From the NCBI RefSeq assembly GCF_000368045.1, contig NZ_KB849235.1:907918-971917 (forward strand): a stretch of 64,000 nt of DNA. The letters are read 5' to 3'. The notes beneath the pieces were generated by a model, which was not told the origin of the DNA, made no database searches, and was given only the letters and a program-made list of their open reading frames with translations. The first letter of the stretch is position 1. Each line of letters opens with the position of its first letter. A program made the translations under genes and the position numbers. This document shows, in pieces, positions 44,016 to 52,749 of the stretch. The stretch comes from Acinetobacter johnsonii CIP 64.6 (GTDB lineage Bacteria > Pseudomonadota > Gammaproteobacteria > Pseudomonadales > Moraxellaceae).

Positions 44016-44430
44016 TTGTTTTTATAAATTAGATACTTAAGTTTTTTTTACAACCATTCTACTTACGACTAAAGACGCAGTTACAAAGCTGAGTTTTGCT
44101 GCTTCATTCTATAAATTATTGAGATGAGAGTAAACATTGGCTCCCCAGCTTTTCATATTTTAGCTGCAATTGGCTCCTTCCAAATGCTAAAAAATGGCTC
44201 TCGTTTACTGAGAACAAAAAAGAGAGATTAGGTGCATACATAAACAACATGTAACCGTTTTGTAGCCAAAGTGTGATTTTTCACGCTTTGACAGAAATAT
44301 CAGATTTATTCATTTTTGCCTTAATAATGATAAAGCCTCTGATCATTCGGTTACAGTTTTAAAGGATGAGTAGTCCGAAAAAGGCTTTGCCCCCTTTTGA
44401 AACTACCTCCTTAAGATTAAGGAAAATTAT
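44016..44430. other. gabR-gabP intergenic region
   Basis: About 415 bp carrying the gabP promoter and the third GabR-type operator (44136-44201). No clear terminator was found behind gabR and no further gene was seen. Confidence 0.6.
44136..44201 (+). promoter_or_regulatory. predicted GabR operator upstream of gabP, with an extra box
   Basis: ATTGGCTCC at 44169-44177 and AATGGCTCT at 44193-44201 form the same 33-bp two-box unit, pointing towards gabP. Another perfect ATTGGCTCC lies at 44136-44144, 33 bp upstream of the first box. Confidence 0.72.
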
Positions 44431-45876
44431 ATGGAAGCACCTAAACAAAGCGCTGTGCCGGATGCATCTCAGGGCTTAAAAAATGGACTTAAGTCGCGTC
44501 ATCTCACCATGATCTCGATTGCAGGTGTCATTGGTGGTTCACTGTTCATCGGCTCGGGAAATGTTATCTATTCAGCAGGCCCTGCTGCAGTTTTGGCCTA
44601 TGCGTTTGGTGGATTACTCATTCTGTTAATCATGCGTATGCTAGGTGAAATGGCCGTTCTCAATCCAGACAGTGGGTCATTTTCAACCTATGCAGATCGT
44701 GCCATTGGGCGTTGGGCTGGTTTTACCATTGGCTGGCTGTATTGGTGTTCTTGGGCTTTGCTGATGGGCTGGGAAGCCTATGTCGCAGGTAAAATTCTCA
44801 ACAGTTGGTTTCCCTTTATCCCAATCTGGGGTTACATGCTGGTCGTAATTATGTCCTTAGTTTTGGTTAACTTACAAAATGTCAAAAACTATGGTGAATT
44901 TGAGTTTTGGTTTGCACTCATCAAAGTAATTGCGATTGTGATTTTCTTAGTAATTGGTAGCTTGGCTATCATGCATTTATGGCCATGGGGTCAAGCAACT
45001 GCATCAGGAATCACACATTTAACTGCGGACGGCTTCATGCCGAATGGTTTCTCGGCAGTCATCACCGCCTTACTCGGGGTTATGTTTGCCTACATCGGTG
45101 CTGAAATTGTTACGGTTGCGGCGGCAGAATCAGAAAATCCAGCCCGTGAAATCCGTAAAGCGTCTAACTCCGTGGTTTGGCGAATTATGTTGTTCTATGT
45201 CGGTTCAATGTTTATTACCGTCTGCCTAATTCCACATAACAATCCACTATTAAAAGATCCAACGTGGGGAACCTATAGTGTGACTTTGTCAGCACTTGGC
45301 ATTCCAGAAGCAAAACACATTGTAAATTTTGTAGTACTGACCTCGGTATGTAGCTGCTTTAACTCGGCACTTTATACCTGTTCACGGATGTTATTTTCAC
45401 TGTCAAAACGTGGCGATGCACCGAAAAGCTTCGGTTCAATCAACCGTAATGGTAGTCCGTGGATGGGCGTTCTAGTGTCGTCATTATTTGCACTGGTGGC
45501 AACGTACCTTACTGCAACTGAAAGTATGAATGTCTATGACATCTTTATGTTAGCAACAGGTACAGCAGCGTTGTATGTCTACCTGACCATTGCCTTCTCA
45601 CAATTACGTATGCGTAAAAAATTAGAAGCCGAAGGACAAGTGATTGACTTTAAAATGTGGTTATTCCCTTGGCTCACTTATCTTGCCATCGCATTTATCA
45701 TTGGCGCACTCATTACCATGCTTGTGGAAGGCACCTACTTCAAAGAAGTGACTTACACTAGTTTACTTGCTCTGTTTATTGTTGGATTGGGCATCTGTGC
45801 ACAGAAATTTAACTGGGGAAAGCATGCTCAAGATAAGCCGATGAACACTCAGGCGGACTTGACCAACAATCTGTAA
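44431..45876 (+). CDS. gabP: GABA permease (APC family)
   Basis: A 481-residue, 12-helix amino-acid permease of the APC family, closest to GabP. It shows GLKSRHLTMISIAGVIGGSL in TM1, LRMLGEMAVLNPDSGSFSTY-type loop (here MRMLGEMAVLNPDSGSFSTY), and FAYIGAEIVTVAAAESENP in TM6. It lies in the gab region with a GabR-type operator upstream and a terminator behind, so it makes a one-gene unit importing 4-aminobutyrate. Other APC substrates cannot be excluded from sequence. Confidence 0.88.
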   Translation: MEAPKQSAVPDASQGLKNGLKSRHLTMISIAGVIGGSLFIGSGNVIYSAGPAAVLAYAFGGLLILLIMRMLGEMAVLNPDSGSFSTYADRAIGRWAGFTIGWLYWCSWALLMGWEAYVAGKILNSWFPFIPIWGYMLVVIMSLVLVNLQNVKNYGEFEFWFALIKVIAIVIFLVIGSLAIMHLWPWGQATASGITHLTADGFMPNGFSAVITALLGVMFAYIGAEIVTVAAAESENPAREIRKASNSVVWRIMLFYVGSMFITVCLIPHNNPLLKDPTWGTYSVTLSALGIPEAKHIVNFVVLTSVCSCFNSALYTCSRMLFSLSKRGDAPKSFGSINRNGSPWMGVLVSSLFALVATYLTATESMNVYDIFMLATGTAALYVYLTIAFSQLRMRKKLEAEGQVIDFKMWLFPWLTYLAIAFIIGALITMLVEGTYFKEVTYTSLLALFIVGLGICAQKFNWGKHAQDKPMNTQADLTNNL

Positions 45877-45920
45877 TGTTAAACTAATGTCAGATTGAGC
45901 AAAATTCAACATACACTAAA

Positions 45921-45957
45921 ACCAATGGCCTCCCAGTGAAAGCCATTGGTTTTTTAG
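45921..45957 (+). terminator. gabP terminator
   Basis: Stem ACCAATGGC / GCCATTGGT (45921-45929 with 45942-45950) with a 12-nt loop, followed by TTTTTT, 45 bp after the gabP stop codon. Confidence 0.92.
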
Positions 45958-46166
45958 GCTAAACTCAGAAATAAGTTTAATTTTCACTCAAATGTTAGCC
46001 GCCGTTTTTATCTATCTTTTTGTATTCATATACTAGAAAACTGTCAGTCTGTTTGATATTGCAGAGCCCTTTCAGAAAAAAATTTTGTATAGATTGCCGC
46101 CTCACTTTTAAGTGCTTTCACTATTCCCTTTATTCTAATAATTTTTATATAACACTTGAATAAAAA

Positions 46167-46185
46167 GCAAACGATTATCATTTAC
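46167..46185. promoter_or_regulatory. probable Fur box
   Basis: GCAAACGATTATCATTTAC matches the 19-bp Fur consensus at 13 positions, with the core GAT.ATCATT intact. It lies about 90 bp upstream of the FecA-like receptor start, as expected for an iron-repressed promoter. The remaining part of the gap between the gabP terminator and the receptor is AT-rich and otherwise featureless. Confidence 0.6.
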
Positions 46186-46276
46186 GGATTTCGCTAGTCA
46201 GCTTATCATTTCACAAACTTACAAATTCTCCATATTTTCTTCACATTTAACCTATACATCATTTTAAGGATCTCTT

Positions 46277-48385
46277 GTGTCGCTCCCTCAGTTCAAAAAA
46301 TCAGTCCTCGCACTCTGCTTATTTCCCTCCATACTTTATGCAGCCGATACAGCCCCTACTGTGACGCTTAACCCGATAACTGTGCAAGCCGAAGGCAACT
46401 GGTTAGATGAAGCCAATGCACAGAAAGTACTAAATCATGCTGGAGCGCGTACAGTCATTCAGCGTGATGAGTTGATTAACCGAGGCGCAACTTCTGTCAA
46501 AGAGGCTTTACGCACTGTGCCTGGTATTCAAGCTCCTGAAAATGCAGGAACAGCTGGGAGTGATGCATCGTTAAGCATCGGTGTCCGTGGTTTAACGTCA
46601 CGGTTTTCACCACGCTCACAGGTACTCGTGGACGGTGTTCCACTTTCATTTGCCCCTTATGGTCAATCACAACTCTCCTTAGCACCCACTAGCTTAGGCA
46701 ATATTGAAAGCATCGACGTGGTGCGTGGTGCGGGCTCTGTTCGCTTTGGGCCACAAAATGTAGGCGGGATTATTAACTTTAACTCGCGTACAATTCCTGA
46801 AACCTTTGCTGGAACGGTAGACCTCACTACAGAAATTGCAGAAAACGGTCATGTAAAATTTAGCCCCAACTTATTTGTGGGTGGAACCTTAGACAACGGT
46901 TTAGGCTTAGCGTTGTTATATTCTGGCGTTAATGGAGAGGGTTTTCGCGATAAAAATGATGACTCTGACATCAACGATATTCGCTTAAAAGCAGCTTATG
47001 CAATAGATGAATATGCAAAAATTGAAGCCAATCTACACCGCTACGATGCAGATGTAGATATGCCTGGAGGTTTAACCCCTGCTCAATTTGCTGAAAATCC
47101 ATATCAGTCCTTGCGCAATCATGATTATATGAAAGGGCATCGTACTGACGGTTCAGTTAAATACAGCTATAAAAAAGATGACAATGCCTTTGAGCTTTTG
47201 GCCTATCACACTGACACCTTCCGTGATGCAGGAATGGAACGTAGTGGATCAAAACTGTACCAAACGGCGCCACGTAATTATAAAGTGACGGCAATCGAGC
47301 CGCGGTATTCGCATGCATACCAACTTGGGACTACTGAAAATGAAGTTTCTGTGGGCTATCGCTATCTACATGAAACCAGTGAAGAAGCGGTTAATCGTGC
47401 AAGCTATAACACGGTCACAGTCCCTACAAATGAATATGCTTGGACCAAAGCAGACGGGAAAACAGATGCACATGCATTGTTCATCGACAACCGCACAGAT
47501 GTGGGTGCATGGTCTCTGATTCCTGGTGTTCGTTTTGAGAAAATCAAAACCACCGAAAATATGTACAAATTAAATAAAGATGCATCGGTACTCAACGGAG
47601 TACATGCTGAAAAATCCTATGATGCAGTATTACCAATCTTTTCAGTCATGTATAAAGCCAATGATTTGTGGAATATTTTTGCAAACTACGGTAAATCTTT
47701 TGCACCACTACAATATAGCCAAATGGCTAATACCAATGCGTCAGGTGCCTATCTGACCATGCAAGGCTTGCAACCTGAAAAAGCCAATAATTATGAAATT
47801 GGTACACACTATTTAGACCCATATCTATCCCTAGAATTCACTCTGTTTTATATTGATTTTTCTGATGAATTAAAACGAGATGATGCAACTCAAACTTACT
47901 CAAATTTAGGTGCCACTGAACACAAAGGAGCCGAGTTCGGATTTAAATATAATCTCGGTGCAATCAGTGACGAACTCAGCGGTATTTCGCTATATGCCAA
48001 TACCACTTATACCAAAGCAACCGCATCTGCTGGGGAAAACAAAGGACAAGATCTCGACTTTTATTCACAATTGGTCGGCAATGCTGGAATAGACTATAAA
48101 GTTGATCAATGGACACTAAACACTAATTTCTACGGTCAATCTGGTCAAACCGCATCGGGCACCCATGATGCTACTGGACGCTATGGCAACATTCCTGGTT
48201 ATGGTTTAGTGGGTGTTCGGGCATCCTATGATTTTTCCAACACACAACTCAATGGTCTCAAAGTGGGCTTCGGTGTGAAGAACCTATTTGACCGTGAATA
48301 CTACACTCGTTCAGCGGATCAAGTCGGTGGAATGTATGTAGGTGCGCCACAAACGTATTATCTACAAACCTCATTTGATTTCTAG
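46277..48385 (+). CDS. TonB-dependent siderophore receptor, FecA-like
   Basis: A 702-residue outer-membrane receptor with a signal peptide (about residues 1-22, cleaved after YAA or similar), a plug domain (about 50-170; TSVKEALRTVPGIQAPE, SLSIGVRGLTSRFSPRSQVL) and a barrel ending in SFDF. It groups by eye with the FecA/ferric-citrate type of ferric-siderophore receptors. It starts with GTG 46277 after AAGGATCTCTT. There is no linked ABC transporter or FecIR pair in the window. A Fur-like site upstream points to iron control. The ligand is not identifiable. Confidence 0.87.
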   Translation: MSLPQFKKSVLALCLFPSILYAADTAPTVTLNPITVQAEGNWLDEANAQKVLNHAGARTVIQRDELINRGATSVKEALRTVPGIQAPENAGTAGSDASLSIGVRGLTSRFSPRSQVLVDGVPLSFAPYGQSQLSLAPTSLGNIESIDVVRGAGSVRFGPQNVGGIINFNSRTIPETFAGTVDLTTEIAENGHVKFSPNLFVGGTLDNGLGLALLYSGVNGEGFRDKNDDSDINDIRLKAAYAIDEYAKIEANLHRYDADVDMPGGLTPAQFAENPYQSLRNHDYMKGHRTDGSVKYSYKKDDNAFELLAYHTDTFRDAGMERSGSKLYQTAPRNYKVTAIEPRYSHAYQLGTTENEVSVGYRYLHETSEEAVNRASYNTVTVPTNEYAWTKADGKTDAHALFIDNRTDVGAWSLIPGVRFEKIKTTENMYKLNKDASVLNGVHAEKSYDAVLPIFSVMYKANDLWNIFANYGKSFAPLQYSQMANTNASGAYLTMQGLQPEKANNYEIGTHYLDPYLSLEFTLFYIDFSDELKRDDATQTYSNLGATEHKGAEFGFKYNLGAISDELSGISLYANTTYTKATASAGENKGQDLDFYSQLVGNAGIDYKVDQWTLNTNFYGQSGQTASGTHDATGRYGNIPGYGLVGVRASYDFSNTQLNGLKVGFGVKNLFDREYYTRSADQVGGMYVGAPQTYYLQTSFDF

Positions 48386-48828
48386 ACACTCAATTCTAGA
48401 AAAGCAAATATTCAGGCAGAGACACCTCTCATTCATCTTTGCAAAAGTGATGTCCTCGCCTGAAACAACTTTCCCTTTATTTCTAGACAGCACCAAAAGC
48501 TGAAATGGATACTCTATCTGATAAATGTCAGCCCCTCGGCATAAGCTGCTCAACTCAACCTACAACCTTCAAATCTAATAAAAGATACTAGAATCCCTTA
48601 AAATAAACCGATAAAAGGTTATGCCCTATTTTTACTAAATTTTAGATTCAATATAAAAATTAAGTATTTAAATAATAAATATGTTTTCAAAATGACTGCG
48701 AAAATTTAGCCCACTCATCTCTTTAACTTACAATCAGTTGATTGTAACAATACAGAGAAGCATAAAACCAAGCTAGTCTCACTAAATTTTTCACGATAAG
48801 ATGATATTTTTACTCTAGGGATAAGAAG
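48386..48828. other. intergenic region after the siderophore receptor
   Basis: About 440 AT-rich bp. A TTTCTAGA/TCTAGAAA inverted repeat overlaps the receptor stop codon (about 48379-48402) but has no T-run. No gene or RNA was recognised in the remainder. Confidence 0.5.
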
Positions 48829-49526
48829 ATAAATAAGAAGCCAACAATTATATTAGTACATGGATTTTGGGGCGGCGCTGCCCATTGGTCTAAAGTCATT
48901 ACTGACCTATCTCACCGAGGTTATGAAGCCCTACGCGCCGTTGAACTGTGCCCCTCACCTCTTTGGCGGATGATGTCGAAAGAACCCGTAAAATGATTGC
49001 TCAAGTACAAGGCGATGTACTTTTAGTTGGCCACTCCTATGGGGGGGCGGTCATTACCGAAGTGGGTAATCAACCTAATGTTGTGGGTCTAGTCTATATT
49101 GCAGCTTTTGCACCCGATGCTGGTGAAAGTCCAGGTGGCATTACGCAGCAACATTTACCCGTTGGTGCCCCCAACTTAGAACCCGACAGTGACGGATACC
49201 TTTGGGTCAAAGCCGATAAATACCATGAAAGCTTCTGTCAGGACTTAACGAATGATGAAGGACTGGTCATGGGCATCACCCAGAAAGCCCCTGTTGCGAG
49301 TACTTTTGGCGATACCATTTCAAACCCAGCATGGAAAAACAAACCATCTTGGTACCAAATTTCAACTGAAGACCGCATGATTCACCCTGAAAACCAAGCC
49401 ATGATGTCTTCACGCTTAAATGCTCAAAAAGTCATTTCTTTAGATGCCAGTCATGCTTCACTCGCGTCTCAACCCAAAGCCGTTGCTGATTTAATTGATG
49501 AAGCCGCAACTTTCCTTGCGCGTTAA
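48829..49526 (+). pseudogene. alpha/beta hydrolase, start codon lost and frameshifted
   Basis: Two frames make one alpha/beta hydrolase of about 230 residues. The first begins at 48829 with KKPTIILVHGFWGGAAHWSK and VITDLSHRGYEALRAVE; the second starts near 48948 with PLTSLADDVERTRKMIAQVQ and contains the nucleophile motif GHSYGGAV and a C-terminal DASHASLASQPKAV holding the histidine. The frame changes at about 48946-48950. The codon where translation should start is ATA (48829-48831), preceded by AGGG at good spacing, so a former ATG also appears lost. The family includes small esterases of unknown substrate. It is probably not functional. Confidence 0.82.
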
Positions 49527-49539
49527 ACTATCTATATTG

Positions 49540-49566
49540 AAGGGAGTCTACAAACTCCCTTTTTAG
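49540..49566 (+). terminator. terminator behind the broken hydrolase
   Basis: Stem AAGGGAGT / ACTCCCTT with a short loop (49540-49561) followed by TTTT, 14 bp after the hydrolase stop. Confidence 0.85.
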
Positions 49567-49986
49567 AGCTATTTTAAGTATCAAACGACTTCGAATCACA
49601 ATAGATAGCGCAATATCATTATCCTGTAGGTGTAAATATTCGCACATACTCGGTTCGATGGCTGTCAGCTAGACTTCAGCTTTTACTACTGAAACTATCC
49701 TTTATAATGAAGCTCCCTCGTTAAAAGTTTTATTCAAACTACACTATTTCAAACAATGTGTTATGCGGGTTTTGAATAACATTTTTTAACTAACTCAGCA
49801 TCAAAACTTTCTGTATATTTTAATTAAGCAATAAGAATGAATAGATCATAAAAACAGTTCAAAAAATATAACAGACTAAGTGCAATTTTCTATTTTGTTA
49901 TATTTTTTCTCTCCAATTCTTGTACCTACATCTTCTAGACATCCTAATGCAAGATCATCATCAGTATTTTAAGTAGGTAGTTTTTA
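49567..49986. other. region upstream of the quinol oxidase operon
   Basis: About 420 AT-rich bp expected to hold the promoter of the oxidase operon. No regulator site could be assigned with confidence and no gene was seen before the short frame at 49987. Confidence 0.5.
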
Positions 49987-50079
49987 ATGAAACGATCTAT
50001 GCTTTTTTATCATTCCGATTTAGACAGCAACTGGGTATCGAACCGTCGATATTCCTGCCAGCCATGGAGGACGCAATGA
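49987..50079 (+). CDS. possible 30-codon leader peptide in front of cioA
   Basis: An ATG at 49987, 7-10 bp behind TAGGTAG, opens a 30-codon frame (MKRSMLFYHSDLDSNWVSNR and ten more residues) whose TGA overlaps the ATG of the oxidase gene as ATGA. That arrangement is typical of coupled translation. The peptide has no recognisable family. It may be a leader peptide influencing cioA translation, or a chance frame. Confidence 0.4.
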   Translation: MKRSMLFYHSDLDSNWVSNRRYSCQPWRTQ

Positions 50080-51536
50080 GCCTCGGATTAACCGCACTTG
50101 AGTTGGCAAGAATTCAATTTGCCTTTACTGTTTCCTTTCATATTATTTTTCCTGCAACCTCTATTGGTTTAGCCTGCTTTCTTGCCATACTGGAATGGAA
50201 GTGGCTGCGCACCCAAAATCCAATTTATAAGGACTTATTTAAGTACTGGATTAAGATTTTTGCCGTGGCATTTGCTATGGGGGTTGTTTCGGGCATTGTC
50301 ATGGCCTACCAGTTCGGGACCAACTGGAGTGAATTTTCACGCATCGCAGGTAGTGTCACTGGACCACTACTCACGTATGAAGTCATGAGCGCCTTCTTTT
50401 TAGAGGCCGGTTTCTTGGGCATTATGCTATTTGGTTGGGGACGGGTTAGCCCCAAAGCCCACTTTTTTGCCACTTTAATGGTCGCTATCGGTACCTGTAT
50501 TTCCATGTTCTGGATTTTATCCTCCAACAGTTGGATGCAGACACCTCAAGGCTTTGCCATCGAAAATGGCATTATTGTCCCCACAGACTGGTGGGCAATT
50601 GTGTTTAACCCATCCTTCCCCTACCGATTTGCTCATATGGCAGCAGCGGCCTTCCTTGTCTCATCACTTTTGGTGGTTGGCACGGCAGCCTGGCATTTGC
50701 TGAAAGGTCGTCGTGATGAATTGGTAAAAAAGTCTTTTTCTATGGGCTTATGGATGGTACTGGTCACGTCTTGCTTACAAGTTGTGATTGGGGATAACCA
50801 CGGTTTAAATACCTTAAAACACCAACCTGCAAAATTGGCAGCCATTGAGGGTCATTGGGAAACCAATCGTGATCATGGCATGCCTTTATTATTGTTCGCT
50901 TTACCGAATATGGAAACAGAATCGAACGATCTTGAGATTGGTATTCCCAATCTGGGCAGTTTGATTCTGACGCATTCCCTAGAGGGTCAGGTTACTGGTT
51001 TAAAAGACTTCGCAGCTGAAGACCGTCCGAATGCACTGATTGTATTCTGGAGTTTCCGGGTCATGGTTGGCTTGGGCATGTTAATGGTTTTACTCTCGTT
51101 AACAGCGCTGTGGCTACGTAAAAAAGGCTCTCTATACGAAAGCAGTTGGTTTCATAAATTTGCCCTCATCATGGGGCCTACAGGTTATATCGCGCTCCTA
51201 GCAGGTTGGGTCACAACAGAAGTTGGCCGTCAGCCTTGGGTGGTGTATGGTGTGATTCGAACTAAAGACGGTTTATCGCATACAGTCACCGCAGATCAAG
51301 TCGGCTTGAGCCTGATTATTTTTGTTCTGGTCTATACCGTCGTCTTTGGCGCGGGTATTTACTACATGCTGCGCTTAATCAAATTAGGCCCTGCTTTTTC
51401 TACGCCTTTAGATGCCGTGCAAGATACTGGCCCGGGGCATTTTAAAACCCCTTTACGTCCACTCAGTGCTGTTGAAGAATCTATCGAGACCACTGATCCT
51501 TCTGCTCAAAATAGTAAGGAGAAACCACATGATTGA
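50076..51536 (+). CDS. cioA: bd-type quinol oxidase, subunit I (CIO-like)
   Basis: A 486-residue cytochrome bd subunit I from the ATG at 50076, preceded by GGAGGAC; an ATG four codons earlier lacks such a site. Haem ligands are expected at His22 (VSFHIIFPATSIG) and further His and Met residues; the quinol-proximal GRQPWVVYGVIRTKDGLS is present. The Q-loop is short, as in the cyanide-insensitive CIO group, rather than the long E. coli CydA type. About nine membrane helices. It passes electrons from quinol to oxygen. It overlaps subunit II by 8 bp. The name cydA would be equally acceptable. Confidence 0.92.
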   Translation: MSLGLTALELARIQFAFTVSFHIIFPATSIGLACFLAILEWKWLRTQNPIYKDLFKYWIKIFAVAFAMGVVSGIVMAYQFGTNWSEFSRIAGSVTGPLLTYEVMSAFFLEAGFLGIMLFGWGRVSPKAHFFATLMVAIGTCISMFWILSSNSWMQTPQGFAIENGIIVPTDWWAIVFNPSFPYRFAHMAAAAFLVSSLLVVGTAAWHLLKGRRDELVKKSFSMGLWMVLVTSCLQVVIGDNHGLNTLKHQPAKLAAIEGHWETNRDHGMPLLLFALPNMETESNDLEIGIPNLGSLILTHSLEGQVTGLKDFAAEDRPNALIVFWSFRVMVGLGMLMVLLSLTALWLRKKGSLYESSWFHKFALIMGPTGYIALLAGWVTTEVGRQPWVVYGVIRTKDGLSHTVTADQVGLSLIIFVLVYTVVFGAGIYYMLRLIKLGPAFSTPLDAVQDTGPGHFKTPLRPLSAVEESIETTDPSAQNSKEKPHD

Positions 51537-52533
51537 TCTCGCTTTGGTTTGGGTCGGTATTATCGGGCTCGGGGTACTCATCTATGTGGTTATGGATGGT
51601 TTCGACTTAGGCATTGGCATTCTGTTTCCCTTTATGAACGGAACGCAAGAACGCGATGTGATGATGAATACCGTCGCGCCCGTTTGGGACGGCAATGAAA
51701 CATGGATGGTACTGGGTGGTGCTGGTTTATTCGCAGCATTTCCTTTGGTCTATTCAACTGTTTTATCGGCACTGTATTTGCCCATTATCTTTATGGTGGT
51801 TGCCTTGATTTTCCGCGGTGTGGCCTTCGAGTTTCGTTTCAAAGCCACGCGTACCAAATACCTCTGGGATCTCGCGTTTATCTGGGGCTCTATCTTATCA
51901 AGCTTTTTCCAAGGCGTGATTTTAGGGGCTTATATCCAAGGTATTCAGACCACCAATGGTATTTACAGCGGGGGTGGATGGGACTGGTTCACGCCATTTA
52001 CATGTTTTACCGGTCTAGGGGTCGTGGTCATGTACGCCACTTTAGGCTGTGGCTGGCTCATTTGGAAAACCGAAAAAGAGATACAGCAACGGATGTATCA
52101 TCTGATGCCTAGGCTGATTATTGCTTTACTCATTATCTTCGGTGCCGTGAGTTTATATACCCCACTGACCCATCCTGAAATTGCACAGCGTTGGTTCTCT
52201 CTGCCGAATCTATACTATTTTAGCCCCGTGCCAATTTTAGTCTTACTGTTTGTTGGCTTGATTCTATCTGCATGCAAAAAGCAGCATGAACTAAAACCGT
52301 TTATCTATACTTTGGCTTTAGTCTTTTTGGCTTTTACTGGCTTCGTCATCAGCTTATGGCCCAATATTATTCCGCCATCGGTCACTATTTGGCAGGCCGC
52401 TGCACCTGAGTCAAGTTTGAAGTTCACCTTGGTGGGAGCTGCAATTTTAATCCCAATCATCATTGCCTATACCTTCTTGTCCTATTGGGTGTTCCGTGAC
52501 AAAGTACGTATAGGGGATCAGGGTTATCATTAA
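51529..52533 (+). CDS. cioB: bd-type quinol oxidase, subunit II
   Basis: A 334-residue, eight-helix subunit from the ATG at 51529, preceded by AAGGAG. It begins MIDLALVWVGIIGLGVLIYV and contains MDGFDLGIGILFPF and WDGNETWMVLGGAGLFAAFP, all hallmarks of CydB/CioB. The open frame extends upstream inside cioA, but that part is not family-like. It partners subunit I and is followed 14 bp later by a small third gene. Confidence 0.93.
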   Translation: MIDLALVWVGIIGLGVLIYVVMDGFDLGIGILFPFMNGTQERDVMMNTVAPVWDGNETWMVLGGAGLFAAFPLVYSTVLSALYLPIIFMVVALIFRGVAFEFRFKATRTKYLWDLAFIWGSILSSFFQGVILGAYIQGIQTTNGIYSGGGWDWFTPFTCFTGLGVVVMYATLGCGWLIWKTEKEIQQRMYHLMPRLIIALLIIFGAVSLYTPLTHPEIAQRWFSLPNLYYFSPVPILVLLFVGLILSACKKQHELKPFIYTLALVFLAFTGFVISLWPNIIPPSVTIWQAAAPESSLKFTLVGAAILIPIIIAYTFLSYWVFRDKVRIGDQGYH

Positions 52534-52547
52534 TTGAGGAGATAGAC

Positions 52548-52670
52548 ATGAAAAAATTTGTTGATCGACTCAGCCCACGATTATGGTTTATTTTATTGTG
52601 GTGCTTTGGCTTTATTTCTCTCGCACTGATTGCGGGTTTCTTTAAGCTGTTGCTGAGTTTTGCTTACTAA
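52548..52670 (+). CDS. small bd-oxidase subunit (CydX/DUF2474-like), 40 residues
   Basis: A short gene from ATG 52548 with GAGGAG upstream, to TAA 52668-52670, coding 40 residues beginning MKKFVDRLSPRLWFILLWC and having a single membrane helix to about residue 37. Such one-helix proteins follow bd oxidase genes: CydX in E. coli, DUF2474 proteins in CIO-type operons. The position, 14 bp behind cioB and before the terminator, and the conserved-looking W....LWCFG support an assembly or stability role. Confidence 0.85.
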   Translation: MKKFVDRLSPRLWFILLWCFGFISLALIAGFFKLLLSFAY

Positions 52671-52696
52671 AGCCAGCCAAGCATTTTTTATGAATT

Positions 52697-52733
52697 AGGC
52701 ACGGGACTTTCAATACATGTCCTGTGCCTTTTA
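52697..52733 (+). terminator. terminator of the oxidase operon
   Basis: Stem AGGCACGGGAC / GTCCTGTGCCT (52697-52707 with 52719-52729; one G-U pair) followed by TTTT. It overlaps the region directly before the next regulator gene, which therefore depends on read-through or a promoter within or before the hairpin. Confidence 0.92.
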
Positions 52734-52749
52734 ATTGCAGCGAACCCAT

